Shown: positions 26,501-34,901 of the stretch, in pieces | How the letters are laid out: each line of letters opens with the position of its first letter | Position numbering within the stretch: the stretch's first letter is position 1 | Source of the DNA: Gemmatimonadota bacterium | GTDB lineage: Bacteria > Gemmatimonadota > Gemmatimonadetes > Longimicrobiales > Gaopeijiaceae | Direction: 5' to 3' | Length of the DNA stretch: 64,000 bases | Assembly (NCBI GenBank): GCA_022826565.1 | Contig: JAJDUP010000031.1 | Location: 50,465-114,464 of the forward strand | The notes under the pieces: model-generated | Told to the model about the DNA's origin: nothing | The model's input: the letters and a program-made list of their open reading frames with translations, nothing else | Database searches by the model: none | Position numbers and translations under genes: made by a program

Positions 26501-26976
26501 CGGTTGTTGGCCAGGAACACGCCGGTCAGCTGAGTCGGATCTCCCAATTGTGCCGGAACCGGTCCCTCGAGTTCGTTGTCGGCGAGTCCGAGGTATTGCA
26601 GCGCTCGCAGGTTCCCGAGTTCGGCCGGCAGCGGCCCCTTCAGGCCGTTGCCGGGAAGCGTCAGCCACGTGACCTCTCCGATGCTGTCGGTGACCACGCC
26701 GTGCCAATCACCAAGCGGCGCATCCGTCCGCCAGTTCTCCTGCTGGAGCCAGTCCTCTCCGCCAGTCGCGTTGTAAAGCGCCTCCAGCGCGGCCCTGTCC
26801 CTCGCAATCAGTTCGATGACGGGAACCTCCGGATCCGTCATGCTGTCCTTGCAGCCGGAGATTGCGACGGCGCCGAGCGCGAGTATCGCCGCGGCGCGGG
26901 TCGCGAGCGCGGGGGGTTTGCAGCGGTGCCGGGAGATCCGGGTAGGCGCGTTGGCGAGGGGGACATCAATGCGCAT
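23563..26976 (-). CDS. Large lipoprotein: leucine-rich repeats plus metzincin-type zinc protease domain
   Basis: 1137 residues. The leader ends VAISGCK (lipobox). Two blocks of plant-type LRRs (LTGPLPAELxxLxxLxxLxLxxN) cover roughly residues 70-340 and 350-660, separated by linkers with paired cysteines (LCMPKTSEFDEW, LCVPHDAEYQEW, LCIPGDPALLAW). A beta-rich linker follows (660-870). The zinc site is His908-Glu909-x-x-His912 with His918 in AHELGHNMGLFH, and the distal DLMSYC is the Met-turn of metzincins. The last ~130 residues are beta-rich. Likely a surface-anchored endopeptidase whose LRR part binds a target. Related, decayed sequence is at 54405-55059. Confidence 0.88.
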   Translation of the reverse strand: MRIDVPLANAPTRISRHRCKPPALATRAAAILALGAVAISGCKDSMTDPEVPVIELIARDRAALEALYNATGGEDWLQQENWRTDAPLGDWHGVVTDSIGEVTWLTLPGNGLKGPLPAELGNLRALQYLGLADNELEGPVPAQLGDPTQLTGVFLANNRLSGAIPGTFLQLEGLRVLGFADNPGLCMPKTSEFDEWAAEVAQVIGPNCAEGDRTALKELFDETRGRGWADTTGWLGDGVLDEWFGVAIDSLGRVSALDLAENGLTGMLPEILGELAVLSSLDVSGNGLTGELPRSLMDLPLQAFRYSGTELCVPHDAEYQEWLQTLGAHEGTGANCTPQAQREALIAFYKATDGPNWNRNDNWMSNAPINEWYGVGVNRAGDVASLFLSYNGVRGTIPPVIGEFPGLRVLNLNGNWGLTGPLPAELFELSGLRELHLYRVGLGGPLPPEIGKLTALRELMLRYTALAGPIPAELGQLVRLQYLHMGQNDLSGPIPKELGNLVDLEYLALWDNNLTGGIPAELGNLTKLETLGAEQNQLTGDIPATFGNLTSLEVLWLNDNALTGAIPPEFGSMGSLERVYLHANDLSGALPSELGGLTSLERFWLGNNPGLFGPLPATLKALTELENFKAGGTDLCIPGDPALLAWLDGIEFQRVAHCDGGGTAVYLTQAVQSRKFPVPLVAGRPALLRVFLSSPQASGQRVPPVRATFFHGSTEVHAAEIAAGTMPIPSEIDESTLELSANAQIPGDVIRDGLEMVIEVDPNGTLASGMGIADRIPASGRMAVDVREMPDFRLTVIPFLYELDPDSAILEITADMARDPEGSEMLSVTRDLLPIGGFEVRRHDPVLSSSDNGFQLLLETETMRRMERGSGYWLAMQSPVPVGGLLGVALGIGSWSSYSVPLARTVAHELGHNMGLFHAPCGGAGGPDQLFPDRNGRIGSWGYDREHRRLITPHAPDLMSYCRGGWIGDYHFSNSLRHRLDVEPPAAASAAPTRTLLVWGGMDADGDPFLDPSFIVDAVPWVPPPGTEYRLRGRTVAGDQAFSLTFDMPEILDLDDGRTGFVFTIPVSWTGDLASISLVGGGGSATLDQTTDSPMTILRDPVTGQVRAFLRGPQAAAMAVDGGQPGLEMLFSRGIPE

Positions 26977-27032
26977 GGCGGTACTCTCCCGGTCGTGGGG
27001 GTGCTCTTGGCAGACGATAGCGCGAACGATGG

Positions 27033-27075
27033 TTGACAGGGGGGCCTTACAATACTATACAGTATCGCTTGTCAA
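27033..27075 (-). promoter_or_regulatory. Promoter-like region of the LRR-metzincin gene with two facing -35 boxes
   Basis: TTGACA is present on both strands: on the plus strand at 27033-27038, and on the minus strand at 27075-27070, with 31 bases between. The plus-strand box has TATACA 17 bases on. The minus-strand box, which would serve the gene starting at 26976, has only weak -10 candidates. A 5-bp-arm palindrome (ATACT/AGTAT) lies between them. AT-rich against its context. Confidence 0.4.
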
Positions 27076-27081
27076 GTTCCC

Positions 27082-30000
27082 TCACCCCCCATCCGCGATG
27101 ATCAGCATTCCGCGCGCCCGCAGCATCTCGTTCAGGGCGGCCACCTCGTTTGCGAGCAGGGCCTCCAACTCCGCCAGGTGTTCCCGCAGTTCCTCGTGCA
27201 GCAGCACCTTGACTTCGAGTTCCTGGTCGGTGGGCGGGAAGTCGGCAACCGAGATCGCACCGGTGAGGTAGCCGAGTTTCTGGAGCAGCCTGGCCTCGAA
27301 GCGGACGCCGTCCTGCCCCTGACCCGTGAGGCGCAGGTCGACCATGTTCATCTGGAGGTCGACGAGCTGGTCGCGCAGTGAGGCGATCGCCTCGGTGAGG
27401 TCCTCGTCGTCGGCGAAGCGGGACATGGTGGCGAGCTGGACACGGATCGCTTCGACGCGGTGGACGGCCTCGCCCGCCTCGACCACGTCGTCGCGGACCT
27501 CGCGGATGAAGGCGACCTGGGCCGCGATGTCGGCCTCGCTGCCCGCCGAGTGGGGGTCCTTGATGACCGTGAGGGGCTGCTCGCGGGTCTCGCCGGCCGC
27601 GTTCAGGCGGACGGTGTAGCGGCCGGGCGGCTGCAGGATCGAGATCTGTTGGCCGCCGGGGGCGGGGCGGCCCTCCTCGCCGACGGCGATGTGGTCGGCG
27701 TAGATGGGACTCGTGAATAGCCGGATGGGACCGTTGGGCTCGTCACGCAGGTCCCAGTGGATGCGGTTGATTCCGGGGTTGTTGGTGCCGGTCAGCGTGC
27801 GCACGACTTGGTCGCCGCCGTCCACGATCTCGACGGTCGGAGCCTCGGCCGCCGCGTCGGCCAGCCAGTAGTTGATCGACGCGCCGTATTCGGGGTCCCT
27901 CCCCTCGGTGGGGTCGCTGTAGGGCACCGACGGCGGCGTGATCGCGCGGAAGCGGTAGGCGTCGCGCGGCGCAAACAGGTGCGAGGACGATGCCATCACC
28001 TCGGGCGTCAGCTGCTGCAGCGGCGTGAGATCGTCCAGGATCCAGAAGCCGCGGCCGTAGGTGCCGACGACCAGGTCGCCGAAGTGTTCCTGCACGACGA
28101 GCCCCGATACCGGTGCGGCGGGCAGGTTGTTCTGGAGCGGCTGCCAGTTGTCGCCGTCGTCGAACGAGACGTAGATGGCGTTTTCGGTCCCCACGTACAG
28201 CAGTCCCTGTCGCTTCGTGTCCTCGGCGATGACCTTCGTGTAACTGAGCATGCTGGGCGGGATCCCGCTGGTGATCTTTTCGAACGAGGCGCCATGGTCC
28301 CGGGTCCTGTACACGTAGGGATCGCGCACATTCACCTGGTGGCCGTCGATGGCGACGTACGCCGTCCCCGCGTCGTAGCGGGAAGCCGCAATGGACCGCA
28401 CCGCCATCCACTCCGGCAAATCCGGCATGTTTTCAGTGACATTCGTCCATGTGGCACCACCGTCCCGGGTGACCTGCAGCAGCCCGTCGTTGGTGCCCGC
28501 CCAGATGAGCCCCTCCTCGACCGGCGACTCGGCGATGCCGAAGACCGTGCCCGCGTATTCGACACCGATGTTGTCGCCGGTGAGGCCGCCGGAGAGCCCC
28601 ATGCGGCTCTGATCGTTCTGCGTCAGGTCCGGGCTGATCACCTCCCAGCTCTGCCCCCCGTTGCGGGTGCGGTGCACGTGCTGGCTGCCCACATATACGG
28701 TGTTGTTGTCGTGCGGCGAGATGTGGATCGGCGCATCCCAGATGAAGCGGTAGCGCACGCCCGACGCAGCGCCCCGGCTCTGCTCCGGCCACACCTCGAC
28801 GGCACGGTACTGGCGCCGGTCCTCCTCGTAGCGCACCACGATGCCGCCCACCATCCCCGACCCCGACGCAGAGGACCACACAATGTTCGGATCGGTCGGA
28901 TCCGGCGTGGCCCACCCGCTTTCGCCCCCGCCCACGTGGTGCCACATGCCGCGCGGAATCCCGGTGATGCGGCGTTGCCCCTGGATGCGGCTGTTGCTGG
29001 GGCCGCGGTAGGTCGGCTCGTCCTGCTTGTTGCCGAGCACGTTGTACGGGATCGCGTTGTCCACCGTCACATGGTACATCTGAGCATTCGTGAGGCGCTG
29101 ACGGAACCACGTCCTGCCGCGGTTGATCGAAATCGAGAGGCCCTGGTCGTGCGCGACGATCATGCGGTCGGGGTCGGTGTGGTCGATCCACATGTCGTGG
29201 TGATCGCCGCCGGGGGCCTGGGGACGAGGGGTCACGTCGAGCGTGCGGCCGCCGTCGGTCGAGGTGGTGAACGAAGCCGTCAGGAAGTACGCCTCGTCCT
29301 CGTCGTTGGGCGAAATCACGACGCGCGAATAGTAGTGCGGGCGCCCCATGGCATTGCGGTTGCGCGTGATGAGGGCCCAGGTGCGCCCGCCGTCCTCGGA
29401 GCGCCAGAGCTGCCCGTCCTCGGTCTCGCGTCCCTCCCACGGGATGCCGTCGCCTGTCTCGAGCATGGCGTAGACGCGGTCCGGGTTCGAGCGCGCAATC
29501 GCCACCGCGACCTTCCCGACCGGCTTCTCGGGCAGCCCGATGCCGTTGTCAGGACCGTTCAGCTTCGTCCACGTGTCGCCGCCGTCGCGCGAGACGTGCA
29601 GGCCGCCGCCGGGTCCGCCGGAGGTCCGCCCCCAGGTGTGGATTTCGAGCTGCCAGGTGCCGGCGAAGAGCACGCGCGGGTTGGTCGGATCCATCGCGAT
29701 GTCCGAGCAGCCGGTGTCCTCGTCGACGAAGAGGATGTGCTCCCAGGTCGCGCCGCCGTCGGTGGTGCGGTACACGCCCCGCTCAGGCTGCGGGCCGTAG
29801 GAGTGCCCGAGCGCGCAGATGTAGACGATATCGGGGTTGGTTGGGTGGATGACGAGCCGCGGAACCCGCCCGGTCTGCTCCAGTCCCGTGAGCGTCCACG
29901 TGGCCCCGGCGTCGGTCGATTTGTAGACGCCCTGCCCGATCGAGACATGGCTGCGAATCTTGCCTTCGCCGGTCCCGGCCCAGACCACGTTCGGATCGGC

Positions 30001-30363
30001 CGGCGCGACGCCCAGCGACCCGATCGACTGCACGGGGAGACCGTCGAAGATCGCGTCCCAGTGCACGCCGCCGTCGGTCGTCTTGTAGATGCCGCCTGAC
30101 GCGGCGCCGACGTAGTAGGTATGGGGATCGCCGACAATCCCGGCCGCCGCGGAGAAGCGGTTGCCCTCCGGGCCGATGTGCCGCCACTGGAGGGCGGTGT
30201 AGGCGGAGGGGTCGGGGGCCTGGGGGGCGGCGGGGGTGGGCGTGAGCGCGATGATGAGGGTCAGCGCGACGGGCGCGAAGAGCGCGAGGCGCGTGATGGC
30301 CTCAAGCGCGCGGGGCCGGTCGGCGATGGGCAGGCAGGGAGTCGGGTCGAACGGTGTGGACAT
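27082..30363 (-). CDS. BNR/Asp-box beta-propeller protein, sortilin (VPS10)-like, exported
   Basis: 1093 residues from the ATG at 30363 (GAGGA 9 bases upstream). A leader-like hydrophobic stretch (FAPVALTLIIAL) lies at residues 27-45. At least eight Asp-box motifs follow, for example YKTTDGGVHW, YKSTDAGATW, YRTTDGGATW, VSRDGGDTW, RTRNGGQSW, VTRDGGATW and VSFDDGDNW, forming one or two propellers (about residues 50-750). The C-terminal part begins with an Ig-like segment and ends in a helical, charged region rich in Glu/Leu. Such proteins are common in scavenging bacteria and are often annotated as sortilin-like or exo-glycosidase-like; no catalytic residues can be assigned. It is directly upstream (5') of the LRR-metzincin gene in the same direction. 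Confidence 0.85.
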   Translation of the reverse strand: MSTPFDPTPCLPIADRPRALEAITRLALFAPVALTLIIALTPTPAAPQAPDPSAYTALQWRHIGPEGNRFSAAAGIVGDPHTYYVGAASGGIYKTTDGGVHWDAIFDGLPVQSIGSLGVAPADPNVVWAGTGEGKIRSHVSIGQGVYKSTDAGATWTLTGLEQTGRVPRLVIHPTNPDIVYICALGHSYGPQPERGVYRTTDGGATWEHILFVDEDTGCSDIAMDPTNPRVLFAGTWQLEIHTWGRTSGGPGGGLHVSRDGGDTWTKLNGPDNGIGLPEKPVGKVAVAIARSNPDRVYAMLETGDGIPWEGRETEDGQLWRSEDGGRTWALITRNRNAMGRPHYYSRVVISPNDEDEAYFLTASFTTSTDGGRTLDVTPRPQAPGGDHHDMWIDHTDPDRMIVAHDQGLSISINRGRTWFRQRLTNAQMYHVTVDNAIPYNVLGNKQDEPTYRGPSNSRIQGQRRITGIPRGMWHHVGGGESGWATPDPTDPNIVWSSASGSGMVGGIVVRYEEDRRQYRAVEVWPEQSRGAASGVRYRFIWDAPIHISPHDNNTVYVGSQHVHRTRNGGQSWEVISPDLTQNDQSRMGLSGGLTGDNIGVEYAGTVFGIAESPVEEGLIWAGTNDGLLQVTRDGGATWTNVTENMPDLPEWMAVRSIAASRYDAGTAYVAIDGHQVNVRDPYVYRTRDHGASFEKITSGIPPSMLSYTKVIAEDTKRQGLLYVGTENAIYVSFDDGDNWQPLQNNLPAAPVSGLVVQEHFGDLVVGTYGRGFWILDDLTPLQQLTPEVMASSSHLFAPRDAYRFRAITPPSVPYSDPTEGRDPEYGASINYWLADAAAEAPTVEIVDGGDQVVRTLTGTNNPGINRIHWDLRDEPNGPIRLFTSPIYADHIAVGEEGRPAPGGQQISILQPPGRYTVRLNAAGETREQPLTVIKDPHSAGSEADIAAQVAFIREVRDDVVEAGEAVHRVEAIRVQLATMSRFADDEDLTEAIASLRDQLVDLQMNMVDLRLTGQGQDGVRFEARLLQKLGYLTGAISVADFPPTDQELEVKVLLHEELREHLAELEALLANEVAALNEMLRARGMLIIADGG

Positions 30364-30493
30364 CGCGGATCGTCCTCGGGAGTGTCGGAAGGGGATGGGG
30401 ACGCGGGAAGTCGTTGGTGGCAACGGCCAAGCGCGGAATCGTGTTGACAGGATTCAAGTATGGAGGTTGGGCGTCAAGATGGTGCCACGGCCC

Positions 30494-30684
30494 TCACTCC
30501 TCGTCCTCCAGTATCGGCAGCTCCTGCGTGCCACCGCCGAGCGGAGGGTAGTAGGTGGTGCCGATGGTACGTCCGCCGTTCCCGGTGGGGCGGTTCAGGT
30601 CGGTCACGGGACTCGGTCCGGTGCGCTGGACGGGTGCCTGCAATCCAGCGTGGACGGTTGGCGGCGGGAGAGGACGGTCTCCGA
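30494..30684 (-). pseudogene. Possible C-terminal remnant of an unidentified gene
   Basis: A minus-strand frame with no ATG reads naturally to a stop at 30494, ending TTYYPPLGGGTQELPILEDEE. Its acidic tail looks like a true C-terminus, but I do not recognise it. It begins where the 23-bp repeat array begins, so the upstream part may have been displaced. The remainder of 30364-30680 holds nothing I can support. Confidence 0.25.
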
Positions 30685-30841
30685 GTCACCCGCCCAACCG
30701 TGTCCGAATCACCCGTTGAATTATTTCCAAAACACCCGCTGGATGATTTCCAAATAACCCGTTTGCCTTATGCCAAATCACACGCTGGACTTTTTCCAAA
30801 TCACCCGTTAGAATTTTTCCGAATCACCCGTTGCAAATCTC
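30681..30841 (+). repeat. 23-bp-period tandem repeat array (seven degenerate copies)
   Basis: Copies begin at 30681, 30704, 30727, 30750, 30773, 30796 and 30819, each exactly 23 bp after the last. Each carries the core CCRAATCACCCG (variants: CCAAAACACCCG, CCAAATAACCCG, CCAAATCACACG), followed by a variable AT-rich tail. The array ends 15 bases before the ATG of the DUF4143 ATPase gene. There are no unique spacers, so it is not a CRISPR. Confidence 0.85.
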
Positions 30842-30855
30842 CTTTTTGGAATCTC

Positions 30856-32106
30856 ATGGATTATCTCCCCCGAATCGTTGACGAAGAGCTCGAGGAACGG
30901 CTCGAGGCCACGGGTGCCGTGGTGATCGAGGGCCCCAAGACCTGTGGGAAGACCGCCACCGCCAGGAATCTGGCTGCAAGCGAGGTGCGGCTGGACGTCG
31001 ACCGGAATGCTCGGCGCATGGTCGGTATCTCCCCCGGCACGGTTCTGAGCGGCGACACACCCCGCCTCATCGACGAGTGGCAGATCGAGCCGGACATCTG
31101 GAACCATGTACGGAGAGCGGTGGACGACCGGGGCGCTCCCGGGCAGTTCATCCTGACCGGCTCGGCGGTCCCCGCGGACGACGTGACCCGACACACCGGC
31201 GCCGGCCGTCTGACACGGCTCAGAATGCGCACCCTCTCACTCTTTGAAACCGGTCGTTCGTCCGGCCAGATATCCCTCGGCGCATTGTTGAACGGAGAAG
31301 TGCAGGATTCGGAACCGTCCACCCTCACGGTTCCCCAGCTGGCGGAGTTGATCTGCCGCGGGGGCTGGCCGGGCCACATCCGCCATCCATTGCCGCTGGC
31401 ACTGCGCATGAACCGGGGATATCTCAACGAAATTCGCCGCGTCGACATCGCGCAGGTGAGCGGAAGGCGGAGAGACCCCGTCAAGGTCGGACGTCTGCTG
31501 CGATCGCTCGCCAGGAACGTCGCGACCCGCGCCTCCCTCAGGACGTTGGTCAAGGACGTGCGCGGAGGCGACTCGACAATGAAGCCGGACACGGCCGCCG
31601 AGTACCTCGAAGCTCTCGATCGCCTGATGATCGTGGAGGACCTGCCCGCCTGGGCACCGCACCTGCGGTCACGAACACGACTGAGGAGCACTCCGGTACG
31701 GCACTTTGTCGACCCGTCACTCGCGACTGCCGCACTCCGTATCGCTCCCGAACGTCTTCTGGACGATCTCGCCTACTTCGGTTTCCTGTTCGAGTCGATG
31801 GTCATCCGGGACCTGCGGGTCTACGCCCAGACGTTGGAAGCCGAAGTCTTCCACTACCGGGAAAAGGCCGGTCTGGAGGTGGACGCGGTCGTCGAGACGG
31901 ACGACGGCCGCTGGGCCGCCTTCGAGGTCAAGCTCGGTGAACGGTGGGTGGAGCAGGGAATGGCCAACCTTCGCAGAATTGCCGCACGAATGATCCAGGG
32001 TGGCCGCGGCAAGCCATCCGCTCTGGCGGTGATTGTACCCAACGGATACGGTCATGTGCGACACGGTGAAGTCGGAATCATCCCGATCGGAACACTCGGA
32101 CCATAG
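30856..32106 (+). CDS. AAA ATPase with DUF4143-like C-terminal domain
   Basis: 416 residues from the ATG at 30856; the frame is open through the repeat array upstream, but that part is repetitive and not leader-like. The P-loop is GPKTCGKTATA (Lys32), Walker B is RLIDEWQ and the sensor-like motif ILTGSAV. The C-terminal PD-(D/E)XK-like signature is GLEVDAVVETDDG then AAFEVKLG. It is a different subgroup from the members at 11669 and 50521 (no DEVQ, shorter middle). Role unproven for the family. The array directly in front suggests unusual transcriptional or translational control. Confidence 0.87.
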   Translation: MDYLPRIVDEELEERLEATGAVVIEGPKTCGKTATARNLAASEVRLDVDRNARRMVGISPGTVLSGDTPRLIDEWQIEPDIWNHVRRAVDDRGAPGQFILTGSAVPADDVTRHTGAGRLTRLRMRTLSLFETGRSSGQISLGALLNGEVQDSEPSTLTVPQLAELICRGGWPGHIRHPLPLALRMNRGYLNEIRRVDIAQVSGRRRDPVKVGRLLRSLARNVATRASLRTLVKDVRGGDSTMKPDTAAEYLEALDRLMIVEDLPAWAPHLRSRTRLRSTPVRHFVDPSLATAALRIAPERLLDDLAYFGFLFESMVIRDLRVYAQTLEAEVFHYREKAGLEVDAVVETDDGRWAAFEVKLGERWVEQGMANLRRIAARMIQGGRGKPSALAVIVPNGYGHVRHGEVGIIPIGTLGP

Positions 32107-32142
32107 GAAGCCGGGCTCCCGGCCCAAGGAGCGGACCCACCG

Positions 32143-33429
32143 ATGAACTTCTTCCGGTTGCAGGAGCGCGGAACGTCCGTGCGGACCGAGGTGCTGGCCG
32201 GATGCACCACCTTCCTCACCCTCTCCTACATCATCTTCGTGAACCCGCTGATACTGAGCGGCACGGGGATGGACTCGGGGGCCGTCCTGGTGGCCACCTG
32301 CCTGGCGGCCGCGTTCGGGTCGCTGGTGATGGGGCTGTACGCGAACTACCCGATTGCGCTGGCGCCGGGGATGGGACTGAACGCCTACTTCGCGGCGATC
32401 GCGGTGGGCACGCTGGGGCTGCCGTGGCAGGTCGCCCTGGGGGCAGTGTTCTGCTCCGGGGTGCTGATGCTCGTGCTTTCGGTGCTGCCGGTGCGCGCAT
32501 GGGTGGTGAACAGCATTCCGCGCTCGCAGAAGGTGGCCATCGCGGCGGGGATCGGGTTCTTTCTGGTGATCATCGGCCTTCGCAACGCGGGCGTGATCGT
32601 GGGAAGCGAGGCCACACTGGTCGCGCTGGGGAACCTCGCACAATGGCCGGTGATCCTCGCGCTTCTCGGGTTCTTCGGCATCGTCGCGTTCGAGCACCGG
32701 AAGATTCCGGGGGCAGTGCTGATCTGCATCCTGATCGTGGCAGGGGTGGGATGGCTCTCGGGGCAGTCGGATGCGCCCGCTGCGCTGCTCGCGGCACCGC
32801 CTTCTCTCGCGCCGACGTTCCTCCAGCTGGACATCGCCGCCGCCTTCGAGGTGGGCCTGCTGGCGATCGTCTTCGCGTTCCTGATGGTGGACCTGTTCGA
32901 CACGAGCGGCACTCTGGTCGCCGTGCTGAACGAGGCCGGACTGACTGGCGAGGACGGCAAGGTTCCGCACCTGCGGCGCGCTCTGGTCGCCGACAGCTCC
33001 GCGACTATCGTTGGATCGCTGCTCGGCACGTCCACCACGACCTCCTATATCGAGAGCGCCGCGGGAGTGCGCGCGGGCGGTCGCACCGGTCTCACCGCCG
33101 TGGTCGTCGCCGTCCTTTTCCTGGGCGCGATCCTGCTGGCTCCGGTGGCGACCGCGGTCCCCGGCTACGCGACCGCCCCGGCGATCCTGTTCGTGGGCTG
33201 CGTGATGGCCAGGGCCATGCGGAACATCGAGTGGGACGAACTGACCGAAGCCGTCCCGGCGATCGTAACCGCGCTGGCGATGCCCTTCACCTACTCCATC
33301 GCGACGGGGATCGGTTTCGGCTTCATCACCTACGTGGTCATCAAGGTGGTCGCTGGACGCGGGTCGGACCTGAACGCGGCCGTGGTGACGGTGGCGGCGC
33401 TGTTCGGGATCCGGTTCTTCGTGATGTAG
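32143..33429 (+). CDS. NCS2/AzgA-type purine permease
   Basis: 428 residues with about 13 membrane helices. The start MNFFRLQERGTSVRTEVLAG followed by TFLTLSYIIFVNP, the motif ALAPGMGLNAYF, and DLFDTSGTLVAV are signatures of the AzgA-like branch, which takes up hypoxanthine, adenine or guanine by proton symport. Later segments SSATIVGSLLGTSTTTSYIE and SAAGVRAGGRTGLTA are also conserved. An AAGGAG is present, though 11 bases before the ATG. Purine type cannot be resolved from sequence alone. Confidence 0.92.
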   Translation: MNFFRLQERGTSVRTEVLAGCTTFLTLSYIIFVNPLILSGTGMDSGAVLVATCLAAAFGSLVMGLYANYPIALAPGMGLNAYFAAIAVGTLGLPWQVALGAVFCSGVLMLVLSVLPVRAWVVNSIPRSQKVAIAAGIGFFLVIIGLRNAGVIVGSEATLVALGNLAQWPVILALLGFFGIVAFEHRKIPGAVLICILIVAGVGWLSGQSDAPAALLAAPPSLAPTFLQLDIAAAFEVGLLAIVFAFLMVDLFDTSGTLVAVLNEAGLTGEDGKVPHLRRALVADSSATIVGSLLGTSTTTSYIESAAGVRAGGRTGLTAVVVAVLFLGAILLAPVATAVPGYATAPAILFVGCVMARAMRNIEWDELTEAVPAIVTALAMPFTYSIATGIGFGFITYVVIKVVAGRGSDLNAAVVTVAALFGIRFFVM

Positions 33430-33458
33430 GGCGCGTGAAACGCAGAGAGGATGGATCC

Positions 33459-34781
33459 GTGAACCCGAGTCGTCGGAGATTTCTCGGCCAATCCGCGCGG
33501 TGGGCGGCCCTGGCACCTGTTGTGCCGGTGGGTCGGCTGGCGGCGTTGCACGGAGAAGGGGCTGGCGCCGGGGTTTCGGAGGACGCCGGTGCGCGCCGCG
33601 GGAACAACCTCGCGCAGGACGCGTGGGTCGCCCGGGCCCGAGCCCGGATCCCCGCCTCCAGCGGCAGCGTTTACATGCAGACGGGCGGGATCGGCCCGTC
33701 TCCGATCGAGGTCATCGACGAGGTCAAGGACCGCCTCGATTTCCAGAACCAGGGACCCGCGCACCCTGACTACGCGACCGACATGGCCAGGGTCGAGCCG
33801 GACCTGCGGGCGCAGCTCGGGAGGGTTTTCGGCGCCGAGACCGACGAGGTCGCGCTCACCCACAGCACCTCAGAGGGCATCTCGATCGTCGCGTGGAGCC
33901 TGAACTGGCAGCCCGGCGACGAGGTGATCATTTCCAACATCGAGCATCCTGCGAACGTCGTCCCGTGGTATGTGCTGCGGGACCGGTACGGGATCGTGAT
34001 CCGGGAGATCGACCTGTCCAGCGGCACCCACTTGCTCGACGAAGTCCGGGCCCAGCTGTCCGCCCGCACGCGGATGGTCAGCATCAGCCATGTGTCTCGC
34101 AACAACGGGCGCACGATCCGCACCGACGAGTCCGCCGAGCTGGGGCGGCTGCTCCGCGCGCGCGGGATCCGCTATCACCTCGACGGCGCCCAGGGACCCG
34201 GATGCGTCATCACCGACTTCCGCTCGCTCGGCTGCGACTGCTACTCGACCTGCGGTCACAAGTGGCTGCTGGGGCCCAAGGGTACCGGCGCGCTGTTCGT
34301 CCGCCGCGAAGCGCTCGACGATGTCCAGTTGAGCTGGGCCGGCTCCCACAGCCACGCGACAATGGACTACGAGGGCAACTACACCCTGCTCCCGAGCGCC
34401 GCTCGATACGAATTCGGTACCCGCGCGCTGGCCGACTTCGCCGGCTTGGGACGCGCCGTGGACTGGATGGAGGACATCGGCCTTGGCCGCATCGACGACC
34501 GCATCCAGTCGCTCGTCGATCACGCCATCGAAGCGGTGGACGCGACGAGCGGGCTTACAATGACCTCGCCCCGGACGCGCCCCGACCGCTCCGGCGTCTT
34601 CGTGCTCAAGCTGCCCGGAGGATGCGACGCCACCGCCCTCTACAACGACCTGCGCGACAACGCCGGCATCCTGGCCTCGCCGGTCCGCCAGCCACGCGAC
34701 CTCCGCCTCTCCATCCACTTCTTCAACATCCGGGACGAGATCGACGCCGCCGTCGCAGCGATCAGCGAGCGGTGCGCCTGA
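33459..34781 (+). CDS. Class V aminotransferase-fold PLP enzyme with Tat leader
   Basis: 440 residues from a GTG at 33459 (AGAGG 8 bases upstream). A twin-arginine leader (PSRRRFLGQSARWAALAP) precedes the enzyme domain. The PLP lysine lies in STCGHKWLLGPKGTGALF; the substrate/PLP region reads HSTSEGISIV, HPANVVPW and YHLDGAQGPG. The fold is that of isopenicillin-N-epimerase/cysteine-desulfurase-like proteins. Export of a PLP enzyme is uncommon, but Tat-leader members of this family occur. Reaction unknown; amino-acid epimerisation, desulfuration or C-S lyase activity are possible. Confidence 0.85.
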   Translation: MNPSRRRFLGQSARWAALAPVVPVGRLAALHGEGAGAGVSEDAGARRGNNLAQDAWVARARARIPASSGSVYMQTGGIGPSPIEVIDEVKDRLDFQNQGPAHPDYATDMARVEPDLRAQLGRVFGAETDEVALTHSTSEGISIVAWSLNWQPGDEVIISNIEHPANVVPWYVLRDRYGIVIREIDLSSGTHLLDEVRAQLSARTRMVSISHVSRNNGRTIRTDESAELGRLLRARGIRYHLDGAQGPGCVITDFRSLGCDCYSTCGHKWLLGPKGTGALFVRREALDDVQLSWAGSHSHATMDYEGNYTLLPSAARYEFGTRALADFAGLGRAVDWMEDIGLGRIDDRIQSLVDHAIEAVDATSGLTMTSPRTRPDRSGVFVLKLPGGCDATALYNDLRDNAGILASPVRQPRDLRLSIHFFNIRDEIDAAVAAISERCA

Positions 34782-34901
34782 CACCCCTCACTGGACCCCA
34801 TCTCCGCCAGGTCAGTCCCGCCGAGGTGACGTTGAGTGGCCGCACTCGGGTGCAATCGGTAGCGGCCTGAGCGACAAAGAGGAAAAACGGAAGTTGCACT
34901 T

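Noticed and set aside
30681..30841. CRISPR array
   Set aside because: Copies follow each other every 23 bp with no unique spacers, the repeats are degenerate, and no cas genes are present.
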